Shown here one piece after another: positions 13,001 through 25,100 of a stretch of 64,000 bases of DNA. Source of the DNA: Heligmosomoides polygyrus polygyrus (Eukaryota; Nematoda; Chromadorea; Rhabditida; Heligmosomidae); NCBI GenBank assembly GCA_947396885.1, contig OX377202.1, positions 186,001 to 250,000 on the forward strand, in the 5' to 3' direction. The notes under the pieces were generated by a model, which saw only the letters and a list, made by a program, of their open reading frames with translations, was not told the DNA's origin and ran no database searches. Each line of letters starts with the position of its first letter. The first letter of the stretch is position 1. The position numbers were made by a program, and so were the translations under genes.

Positions 13001-13035
13001 ATTCAGATGCGGTCGCCCTCTTTCCGACGATAATG
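13001..13035 (+). promoter_or_regulatory. Putative spliced-leader acceptor and 8-codon uORF
   Basis: ATTCAG at 13001-13006 fits a nematode trans-splice acceptor. It is followed directly by ATG at 13007, opening an 8-codon uORF (MRSPSFRR). The uORF stop TAA (13031-13033) overlaps the main ATG (13033-13035) as TAATG. This arrangement would favour translational coupling or repression of the main frame. Use of this acceptor is inferred. Confidence 0.45.
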
Positions 13036-13182
13036 TCGTTGTCGGCTGTTGCTCCTCGTCTCGTCGTCTCCCTACTCATCTGCTGGAGCCGCTCTCTGCA
13101 TGCCGACGACGCACTCGCCACCTTCGCCGAGCTTCTCGTTAGTCGATTTGAAGAGCAGTCGAGGGCGAAACTGCTGGATGAG
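13033..13182 (+). CDS. alpha-2/delta exon 1: signal peptide
   Basis: This exon encodes 50 residues. A basic start and hydrophobic core (LVVSLLICW) end at a likely cleavage site after SRSLHA. The mature N-terminus [11 protein letters not shown] is helical, as in other alpha-2/delta proteins. The donor is GAG|GTGAGC, phase 0. I chose this ATG because it directly precedes the signal peptide; upstream in-frame ATGs lie in the non-coding leader. Confidence 0.8.
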
Positions 13183-16100
13183 GTGAGCCGTCACGCAGGT
13201 TTCTTTGCAGCATGACAGGACGGCTTCTGCCGAGGGAAACGCGAAGGCTAACCCCGACCTTGTGACCGTTTGACCGTCCTTGAAAGAGCAGCTGCTTTGT
13301 GCCATTTAGCCGCTTTCGACCTAAGCTGTCATGAAGTCATACTTTTCAGTCAATATCAACAAACGGTCTATCATGGCTTAATTCTTGTGATGGAATGAGC
13401 CCACATGCCTTTGAATGCCACCATGCCCATTGAAACTCGCTGTTCGATTCCCACGAAAAATTTTTTACTCATCGATAAATAGTGAGCAAAAATTGAAATA
13501 TCTATAGTTATCTATAGTCAGAAGCTTACAAGAGTTGCGGGTGATGAATAGGCTATGAATATGGAACATGGACTCGAGCCCATCACGGGTGCACGACTTT
13601 CGAAGAATAAGTTTCATCGCTCCACCGCCCAGCATGCACATGCATTTTCAATACCTGCGAGGCTCTCGCCCAAAGGCTTTAGCTTTTCTGAAACCCGAGT
13701 ATAACAACCCATGCTTCGTTAGAGCAGTAAACACCTATTTTTACAAATTTAGCCCTTCAATGAGCTGAAGCCGAAGATCCAAGTGCGCAGCGAGGATCCA
13801 CGGGCAGCGCTTGTCTCGTCAAAGGCCAAGCTGGAGCAGCTTATCGCCGATCGCACCAAGGCCTTGCAGGTCGGCGTTTTGCCTTTTGTAGTGTTTTTGC
13901 ATTCGTACCACTCCTGTGTGGCTCAGGGCGTTTATGGCCTATTTTAAATTTTTGACTTTGGATTGGATTTTGAGTTTCAAAGCGTTCAAAGATCTACGGC
14001 ATTGGTTTCTTTTAAATTTCGTTTTTTACCCGAATTTTGTATTTCTTTGAACGTCGCGCATCGTTACAGATGGCTTAATATTTTCTTTGGTTGTTGAAGG
14101 GTTAACCCTTGAATATCGGGAATAGCTTTTCGTGAGCGAGTGGCAAAGTCGGTAGAGAGCACCAGCTCTTACTCACAGCTCAGCTGGGTTTCACATCCGG
14201 TTTGCGAGCGGGCCAGCCAAGACCTCCATCCATTTCTAGTCGGCAGATGCGCGTCACACTTTACTGCGAGGAACAATGCGCTGCACTGACTATCTTGCTG
14301 CATGTAACTGCTTGGCCCAAACATGAATTCCAATTGCGCGCACCAGGTCACTAGCAGCAGAATGCATGGCGTGTACTGAAGAACGATTCACAGTACCGGT
14401 ATTTATCCTTTTTTAATTTAATCGTTCAGTGCTGTATCAAATCTTGGAACATCCTTCGTTTCTGCCAAACCCTTCGCTGCTTTGGAAGCTCTCTAAAAGG
14501 GGCTCCTTTGGGAGAGCACTCCCTCGGAGCAGCTTTTGGATTTTGAATACTGCCTAGTTCTCGTTCGCTCTGAGGGTCTCATCCACACCAGTTCCGAGGG
14601 ACCTCGCTGAAATTGGTGGCATTCGTCGCATTAAGTGGATGGGAGAAGAATGGACGTTGGCTGAACAATAGGCACCAATTAGCTGCCGACGACGGCAAGA
14701 AGAGGAGTCGTAATGATTGGCTCATCTGGAGCACAGGACACACAGAATACGCGGCTCTCACTTGAGGTTCGTTAGTAGCCATAACTTAACGAACATACCT
14801 AAAGCTGTAAATTGACTGGCTTCCGTTTCATCTTTACCTATTCAGAGGGTTGTTGGAGGCAAATACCTTTCCCAGCAGCAGCCGGTCCATCTCTTCGTCA
14901 CAGTAGGACTCTGATGTGATGGTTCGGCCTGGTTCCAGAAAGTTGTAGTGAATCACGCCAGCCGCTGACCGCCACACTGTCATCATAATCTTTTTCTGGT
15001 GGAACTTCGGATTGGGAATTGCCGGAGGGGGGGGGGGGGAACCCGAACAACCGTTGCACGGTCCTTCTCCAGCACTATTCGGCCCCCACACGTGGCTGAT
15101 CTGGCGGGCTGCTTCAACGGCGGATTGGTGCAGTTTGAAATTGAAATAAAATATCGTGCGTAACTGCTCTCGACATCCTTCGACGAATCTTCGAAGAAGC
15201 ATCAATATTCCGTCAGATAGAGTGAAGAACTGCGTACTAGCCGTTCTTACCAGAACTTTCCTGCCGACTTATATGAGAGAACGTAGATCGTATACCATGC
15301 TCTCTAATGCTGCTATTTGGTGCCTTCATGCTTGTTATATCCGCTGTACGAATAGCGGGAGCGGTAGAGATAGCGAAATGTTGGAGGAGTAACGCTATTC
15401 AACTTCTGTACACAATTCAGGATGGTTCAGTGGTTAATCATTCATGTATAATGAGCAGGAGAGGGAGATACGACTATTCGTCACAACTGCATAGGAGAAG
15501 TCTGGCGTACGCCGCTATCTTCTGACCATGGTGACCTGTCCCGCCCACGTACAGTGGACGACTGAGGCCTCTTCTGGTAGAGGCATCGTCGTCCCCGACG
15601 AAGCCCCTCTAATGCTTCCAGAAAATGAGCCATGCACTTGGACTTTCTGGTTTTATAAAAGTTACATGTTGGCAATACGTTTAAAACGGAATACAGTTTT
15701 TAGGGGCTTATTTCGCAAGGGTGCGAATAGGGTCGTTGGTCATGAAACCCTGATCTGCGGCTTTCAGCTAACCTCCAATGGTGATCTAAATTTTCGTTAT
15801 GAAGAGCATTTGTGAACACAGGACATTGATGCCTTCTTATCTGAATTTGCTTTCGGGTTCAGCAGAGGCGGAAGAGGAAGACATTGCTTTCGGTTCGCTC
15901 ACAACTTCTGCTGTATTTGTGATAAAACTTGCTATCAAACTCATTCACGATGATGGACTCAGCTGAGGCGGAGATGACTCTTAAAATCCTTGAGAGCTTC
16001 TCCGTAAATCGCATCCCTACTTGAAATGTCCAGCGGTTGCCCTTCTGTTTTCAGCAATTGGGGAAAAACGCCGGTAAATGGCTTCGACGAACGGCGTTTT

Positions 16101-19100
16101 TGGCGTGTAAGCAGCCAGTTTGATAAAGTTTGAGCAAGGTCTTTATGCCACTTTGTGCTTGCAAGGATCGTGTTTAGAATTTCACGACAGGCAAGTTGAA
16201 CCGCTGTGCTATCCTTGCTACGCTTCTGGGGTCGCTTCCCTCCTTCCTCTGTCATAACGACTGCTCCAAAATGGCGGCAGAGCGGGCGGCGGCGACGAAA
16301 AATTAATCCATCGGCAATATTAGGCCGGGACTACGCGAAATTGTCCGATGACGTCTTCGAGAGGAGGTCCTCCTGCGACGGCGCCGACGTTGCCTTCACA
16401 CCTCACAATGCCGCAGGCCCCGTCTACTCGCCCGCACACACACACGGCCGCAAGTTCCGCGCGGTGGACCGCTCCTCCTAATTAGGGATCGATGCGAATC
16501 CCCGCGTAGTGAAGCGACGAGGATAACCTATCCCGAGGGGCTCGGGCTCACCGCGACTGGAGCGAGCCGCTCGGACGCGCGCAGACACTCCGGAGACCGC
16601 GAAAAACTGAGCGCCGATGTCTCGCCTCTTCTTCTACGACGATCGTTCAGGAATTGGTTGAGCGGCGGAACGCGAATGGGCCAGCAAAGGCAGGAAAAAG
16701 CCACGGAAGTTGGATGGACAGTAGATCATATCATCTTATGCACAGTTACGATCTGTCAACGTTTTCAGTCAACGTCGGCCTTTCATATGCAACGACCTAA
16801 TAGTTGAAGTTCGCGAGACTTTCTCCCACTGATCACCGACTTCTTTCGATAGCAGAAAAACAACAAAAAAGTCGTTTGACGAAGAACGACTGACGATGAA
16901 CAGCATTCCTAATATACTTCGCTCGTTACGTCTGTAACGCGCCTGCGCGACAGCACGGATGGTAGTGCGTGCTTGGTCGTCGATAAGGAACGATGAGAGT
17001 CTATGTCGGTCTTCATATTTGAGGCCTTCATCTCCAGATCGAGACCTTTCGAAGAAGTGGCGAACTGTGCGTTCCTTAACGAATCCTCCCCAAATGCGGC
17101 GTTGATGTTACGAGTGTTGTGAACACTTTCCCATTCATATAAGTAGAGCACCCGGATATCACGTTGATTCATACTGTAAAAACGACGTCAAAACTCGGCA
17201 ACAGGCAATTACGTCATAAAATCTATGAATGGTAAGAAATTGGAGATTCCGTCCTTTTGGAAACTATGTATGTACAGTGCATGAAACGGAAACATCCGTA
17301 GCCACGAAAAGCCGACCAGGAGGTAGTATCATGTTATAGGATAGCGACTCCTTACTTGATGAATCCTTGAGTCCAATTCCTTGGTTCTATTATACAGTGG
17401 ATAGTATGTCATCTTTATTATAGACTGACATACATTATATGGTATATGGTAGGTGATAAGGGAGGAGGGAAAGACTGGAGACATGCCCTCTACAGGCTAT
17501 GCCGGCAGGAGCTGACGACCTCCCGGTCGGGGCGACATAGACGAGACTCCCGACAGCCGGCTGCCACTATCAGGCAGCAGCGCTTCGCTATCTGTAGTGG
17601 AGCGTCGCCATCGAAGGGAGCGGATTGGGTGCAACCCGACGGTAGCAAAATCGGAAATTTCATATGCGACGACCTAATGGTTGCTCTTCGATTTCAGCGG
17701 TAGTTCATCCTCTGTTAACCGCTTGGGGCTTCTGAGCATTCCTCCCACAACTGACTCCGCCGTCCTACATGATCGCGAAACCTTTTATAAAAGAATAGAT
17801 GCGCTCGCTTTAGTGGGCAAGGCTGTTCGCATACCGCGCTACGCTGTCGAAAAAGTTCGCGCACTCTCCTCAACCCCGGCAGATGGAGAAGGGAGTGCGC
17901 CCTGTAATTTACAGGAGAAGGAGATGACATGATCTACTGTCCATCCAACTTCCGTGGCTTTTTCCTGCCTTTGCTGGCCCATTCGCGTTCCGCCGCTCAA
18001 CCAATTCCTGAACGATCGTCGTAGAAGAAGAGGCGAGACATCGGCGCTCAGTTTTTCGCGGTCTCCGGAGTGTCTGCGCGCGTCCGAGCGGCTCGCTCCA
18101 GTCGCGGTGAGCCCGAGCCCCTCGGGATAGGTTATCCTCGTCGCTTCACTTCGCGGGGATTCGCATCGATCCCTAATTAGGAGGAGCGGTCCACCGCGCG
18201 GAACTTGCGGCCGTGTGTGTGTGCGGGCGAGTAGACGGGACCCGCGGCACTGTGAGGTGTGAAGACAACGTCGGCGCCGTCGCAGGAGGGCCTCCTCTCG
18301 AAGACGTCATCGACAATTTCGCGTAGTCCCGGCCTAATATTGTTGACGGATTAATTTTTCGTCGCCACCGCCCGCTCTGCCCTCATTTTGGAGTAGTCGT
18401 TATGACGGAGGAAGGAGGGAAGCGACTCCAGAAGCGTAGCAAAGATACATACCACAGCGGTTCAAGGAGATCATACAAGAGGTTGCGTCGCAAAATTCGC
18501 CACCGTAAACATCATCACGCTATTGCCCAATGGATGAAGCAGTGGTGCATAGAACGTCTCAAGTCGAGGGATAGAGTTTTTCTCAAACACGGAATGCCAC
18601 TAACATCCTCCGCAAGGTGGGGTTTACCACCTATCCACCAACATCCTCCGCAAGGAGGAGTTTTACCACCAACGCATTTATTTCAGATTTGCCAACAGAG
18701 TTGCCAAAAATGGCGTATGCAGACGATGTGAAGATATATCCTAAAGTGACATATTCCCGGATGAGAACTTTTTACAGGGTGGTGTTGATATGGTGGTGAA
18801 ACGGTCTAAAGAGTGGAAGTTGAAGCTTGATAACAGACAATAAAAATTTGCTTATCTTGGCTTACTCTACTCACTTCAGGTCGAGTTGGGAACACTCTTT
18901 TCAGTCCTCATAAAAAGAGGGACGCAATTTTTTAGAGGTAGAGTTCAGAATAATTTCACGCGGAAACTTCTTATTAGAATTGGTGGGTTTTACTACTCTA
19001 GGATACCCCGGGCGTCAACTAAGAATAGATATTTTAATATTTCCTATCTTAGTCCAAGAAGGGATCTTCTTCTTGTTTGCATGGTAGAGCAAACCATAAC

Positions 19101-22100
19101 AGGGAACGTTAAATTGGACATTACGGCGTTTAGAATAGTCCCGTCCATCACTCATGGTGAACAGAACTATGTACATCGCCTTTGATTGAGCCAACACCTC
19201 GCCTAGGTCCGATTATCTTGTAAACAGAGCTGGCACTAAGTATCTCAAGCTTACTAACAACACACGCTCCTGACCGCTACGGCTGCATTCCGCGTAAAGC
19301 CTTGAACCTCATTTTGAAACTCAAGGCTACTGCTATATTGTTCGTTTCGATATCGGCGTATCGGCCACCAAACGTCTAGTCCCCGAAGTACCCATTCTCT
19401 CCGTGGCGAGAATCAGATGCTGGAAGTTCCAATCAGTTCCAAGCTTGACTCTGCTGCCACCTTACCGATGTGCCAGCAGAGTCAAACACGCTCACGCTCG
19501 TTACACGAAGCCTTTAGAAGGTCATCTGAAAATACAACGCATGGTGCGTATGACTTCTGAATCCGGGCGCATGTTGCATAACGTCTGTGACTCACTCTCT
19601 GAGTCTCAACGCATGTGTCATGACGGTGCCACAATATCTATGACTTCTATTCTGCATCCCGACACACGTTGGACGATACTTAAATAAGATACTGGCTTCC
19701 CCTTACCGGTCCTCCCCTAGTGGTCCCCCTTACTGGTGCCCTTATTCTTCTGAATCCCGTTGGACGGACGACGTGTTCGGTAGGTCTTCTGAATCCCTAG
19801 ACACGTTGGACTGTACTGAGTATACTTGTGCTCGAATAATCGAATTCGAATAATTATTCGAATAATTTATTCGAATTCGATTTTCGATTATTTGATTATT
19901 CGTGTTTCGCAAATTCGAATAATTATTCGAATTTGATTATTCGAGTTTCGCAATTTCGAATAATTATTCGACTTCGATTATTCGAGGTTCGCAAATTCGA
20001 ATAATTATTCGAATTCGATTATTCGAGGGTCGAAAATTCGAATAATTATTCGAATTCGATTATTCGGGGTTCGAAAATTCGAATAATATTCGAATTTCGA
20101 ATACTTGCTTGTTTCGAATGTGACATAATGATGATCTTTGTAAGCGACGTTCATTCCGGTGACGACTGTTTTCGATAGCACACCGTCGAGGATCTCGCCG
20201 TTACGAAAACGAGTACTAGTGTATTTAGTGTACCGCACTAGATCTTGTTCAAAATAGGTCTACTAGGGGTAATCTGCCATGGGAAGAACGAATATCATAG
20301 TCGTTTTTTGCGGAAATGCTTTATAAGCCAATTATATTAAGTTCAAATAGCCCTAGGCCTTGCGAAATAGCGCGCGCTGGTAGGAGACGCAGAAACCGCC
20401 CCGTACACTAGTGCCCGAAAACGCATTCAAATATTTATTTATTTATTTATTTTTATACGCGGGTATAAGCATAGGGGGTATATATATATATATATATATA
20501 TTTATTTATATATATATATAAGTTCATATATGATTACAACACAAGATAACAGGCGACTAAATAAGTGACTTGTGGCTTGCACAATAACGCAATACCTCAA
20601 AAACAACATCAAACTACAAAGTTTTCTGGTGATACCCGTCAACCAGTCTTTCAAATTGCCTTTGGGTGTTTGGTATATTGTTTTCCTTTATAGGCTTCAA
20701 AAATTCAACCCCTGCTCCATATGTGAAAAATGCGGATCTTACCTTGCTTTTGCTCTGGGAAGTTGAATTTTCCATTGAGCACCTCTTGTAGGAGAAGAAG
20801 AGACCGAATAAAACTAGAGGGCACCATACCATTTATCAACTTGTAAATCATGACTAGATCATATTTTTTTTCTATTATACGATACGCAAGAGCAAGAGCG
20901 TTAGTTAAGGACCATCTTCCTGGGCAATGTCAAAGGTGCCGTGGTATGCTGTTGTAATTGTAATATATCCGTGAACTCCTATCCAGAATTTCCCAGTGAA
21001 GCTGATCCGCACCAATTCAATTCTAGCTACCTCTCTTTTGCATTAAGACTAAACACAGTGGTGCCGTAGTGTAGGTGTAGTACAAGTTCTAGTTCAGTGC
21101 AAGTACATAGTACAAGTGCTCAGTCACGCACTTGCTGTTGATGTTGCAGTATCACTAAGCCGAGAACAATCAATTCAAGCTGCTTGCTATACCAACTCAG
21201 CCTTCTTCACTCCCTAGCAGTACAGATGGCAATATTTGAGAACCCTATTGTGCTAACCTTACTGGGTGCGTGTAGCGCAGCCGGAGGAGGTGCCGGCTGT
21301 CGCGTGCACCCGATACCAAGTTCCTGGTTTGGATTTCCCGCCCAGGCCAACCAAGCCTTCCATCTTTCCGGGGTCAGTGAACTGGTACCAGACTTATCTG
21401 GGAAGGAGAGAGCGCAGACTTGTTCATCGGCTGGCCACGGCAAGTCATGTATGGCCAGATACGCATTCAAATCGCCTCCACGATATCCCGTGGAAGTAGA
21501 ATGCTTGGCGCATCCCAAAGGAGATTGAGTACCGCCGTCCTTTATCCTTATCCTTTATTGTGTTCCAACCTTGATCAGGTGAGTAGTTTTATGAAGCCAG
21601 TATGAAGCCAACCAGCCCTCTCCCCCCCCCCCCCCCCCCACCACTACGCTTAATATCGGCATCTCTAGAAGGTTCAGTGATGTCGAATCTTCTTCTGACC
21701 AGTGACTTCGTTGGTGCAAAAGTGATGTAGGTTTTTTTGTTTTCCTTGTTTCAACACTATTTTTAACAACAAACTAAGGCCATTTCATAAGGTATTATAC
21801 ATTGTTGGAAAGGTTATTACATGCGCTTTCTAAGTACGTATTAGGCTGTCCGGAAAGCTCTCAGCGTTTTGAGTGAACTACCATAACTTTCTCAAATCTT
21901 ATCGGGTTTAGTCAATCAGCACACTGTTACCAACGGGCCAACAGTCGACTTATTCCATCAGCGAAAAAATTATGTGGTGAGATTGAGATTTTTATGATGA
22001 GATTCGACAAAATCCATGAAAGCTGTTTTGGCTTGGTCCTGATTGGTGAAGGTTTTACAGCGAGAAAGTTCTGAAAGTGTTTGAAAGGGTGGTAGTCGGT

Positions 22101-25100
22101 TGGAGAGAGGTCTGGAGAATATGGCGGGTAAGGCAAAACTTCAACCCTTAATTCTTTCAATTTTCGAGTAGCGATTTGTGAAACGTGTGGGCGGGCGTTA
22201 TCGTGCCAAAGAATCGGGCCTCTTCTGTTGACCAATGCTGGCTGAAGTTAACGCAGTTTTCGGTACATTTCGTCGATTTCCTTCCAGTTGGTGTCTGCCG
22301 TGATCGCTTGGCCTATTGCCAAAAAGTTGTAATGGATCACACTAGCCGCCGACCACCACACAGTCACCATCACCTTTCTTTGTTGGAGGCTCCCTTTGGA
22401 AAATGTCTATGGGATACATCGGAGTCCAACCACTGCCCGGAACGTTTCCTGTTATCATAAAGAAGCCACTTTTCATCACCAGTGATGATTCGATCCCGAA
22501 ACGGGTCAGTTTTGTTGCGTAAAAGTAGAGAGGAACAAACCTCGAAACGTGACTATTTGTTCTGGCATTCCGCCAGAACTGTCGGCTCACCCTCTTCATC
22601 CTTCTCCATGGGTGCTTATCTGCCACTCCATGACGAGAAGTTTGCCATAAGTGATTATGTTGGCGTGACCTCGCCTGATAGAAAGAGGCCACGCCCGTGT
22701 CTGTACGATTGGGCTCACACACATCAACATATTCTACCACTGACCACTACGGTCCTGTAATAAACCTCTTGTGTAGCCATCATACTCACAGAGTTAAGCA
22801 CAAAGGAGCCATAATACTCCTAGTGCATCAGAGCGCCGTCATACGCTCATAAACCGGGACACTATTTTTGCCGCTCACTTAACTCGTGGGGCATCCACTT
22901 TTCGAGCTTTTTCACCTTTCCAAGGCGCTTCAAAGCATCTTCGAGGCTGAAATCTCTGGTCCAAGATTTACTGAACCACTGGCATACAGTGCTTTCTCCA
23001 GAAGTATTAGGCCCCCACACTTGGTTGATTTGTCGGGCTGTCTCGGCTGCGGATTGTCCCAATTTGAATTTAAAATTAATTATCTTTCGGAATTACTCCT
23101 TCGACATCCTTCGAAAAGCCCTTCAAGAACAAAATTGTAATAAAACGTTGAAACATAATTTATTTAGCCAGAAAGAGCGAAAAATTCTGTACAGAAAGTA
23201 GCATTAATGCGCAATGCAAGTTGAATTTTTACTCAATAATAGACTATGAAGAACAAACAGTAACAAGAACAAACAGTAGTAACACAAAACGCTAAAAACT
23301 TTCCGAACAACATAATATATGGAACTTGATTTAAGTCGGTTGTTTAAAAATAATTTGGTTTTTATTTTTAGATGTCCAAACGCGATTTTCGTAAAATTTT
23401 CCGGCTTTGGCTGATGTCGGGGAACTTCTTTTTGATTCAGCGACTAGGCAAACGTGTTATCATAAAGTATTCATCTCTCATTGGAAGTCACAATCCGTTC
23501 GAGAAACGGATTGTTGGCATTGGGCAAAAGATGGGCCGACGATATCTCAAGACGACGATTTTTCTGACTTTCTGTCAATTTAGTTTCTTGGTCTTCCCAG
23601 TTTGCTTCAAATGGCGAACAACCGTAGTGTGATCGACGTCGAGATTCTCGGCAATATCTCGCGTGGTTTGCGCGGATCAGCTTCAACTGACGCCTTCTAT
23701 GGATCATTATCAACGGCTCTCATGTGGTTCGTCTTCGAGGCTGGTGTTGCCGGCACGAAACTTTTGGAACCATGTCGTACTGTGCATTCGTTGATCCTTC
23801 CCTGGTTTCCTTCCATACTTCCCATACTTCGTTTATATTTTGAACGGTCTGAACGGAAGTCCGGCCCTGTTTCAACTCGCAGAAGTAAATTTGACGAAAA
23901 TCGCGTTTAGACATCTGAAAATAGAAACCTAATTATCTTTTTAAATAAGCGATTTGAGTTAAATTCCATATACATACATAGAAATAGCATATAATGAGCT
24001 TTCCAACAATGTATAACACCTTATGAAAGTCTTATGGTTAGTTTATTGAAAAATAGTGTTAAAACCAATAAGACAGAAAACCTGCATTTCTTTTGCACCA
24101 ATCTAATAATGCTAAGTTGAACAGAAAATTTTTCCACACGGGACCGCTACGGCAGGGACGGGCTGCCTAACTGTCATTGACATACAAACAAAGAAACTTC
24201 ACTTTCAAGCTACAATCAACAATATCGATCGATATTGACCTCTCGATCAAAACCTTTCACTCGCTATAAAGCACACGTTTTTTGCATTCTTCCGTCATTA
24301 CTCAAGAAGGTTGTTGCATCATTAGCTATAATTACCAGTTGGTTAGTACATTTTTGATTCCATTCGTGTAAAGAATATAATTTGTCTACAACACCTCTTC
24401 ATCCTAAAACAACTTGGCTGTTGTAAAATCAAAAATGGCCCATGCACTGTACTACCGAGGTCGAAAAAATAGTTATTCACACTTCGATACGGATTGGGTT
24501 GCTCATCACGAATCAGACATCGGTTTCTGAATATCCAGTTTCTTATGGCAGGTTAACCCTTTCACGACACGCGTATTTTTCCCGCGCGCCGAGTGAATAC
24601 GGTTTTTGGTTTGCTTAATGGGAAAATCAAAAATGCTCACCTTTCCACTTACAAGGAGCTCGAAGAACGTAAATGACATTTGTTGCCATGCTTTTGTTCA
24701 AAATTGCGTTGGAAATGGCGACAAAAGCTCTCACTGACGATAAATCGCAAGACGCAATAACAATGGTGTGTGCGGGAATCGAACCCATTACCACTCTCTG
24801 TGAAGCGAGAACACTTCCGCTGCGCTGCCGCCTAAGGTGGCCAGGCCGCTAACGACAATGCTGATTGCGCAGCACTGCGTCCACGCTGCATCAACGCACG
24901 CGGCACACATTCCGCAGACTTTGGGCAGCTAGTGCTTGCTTATGATATCCGTTTGGCAATCCGTTATTTTGTATAAATATTTGTAATCAGCGTTTCGCTC
25001 TCCTTCACAAGACGTAGGTATGTCCGAAGTTCCATGGGAAGCTGAAGGCATTCCGCAGTTAGTGGTTCCTCCTTCACGGGTCTCCCTTACTCTTCCAAAT

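Noticed and set aside
20572..20832. ORFs on both strands near a TA tract
   Set aside because: I tried to read a LINE C-terminus on the minus strand but could not match any motif.
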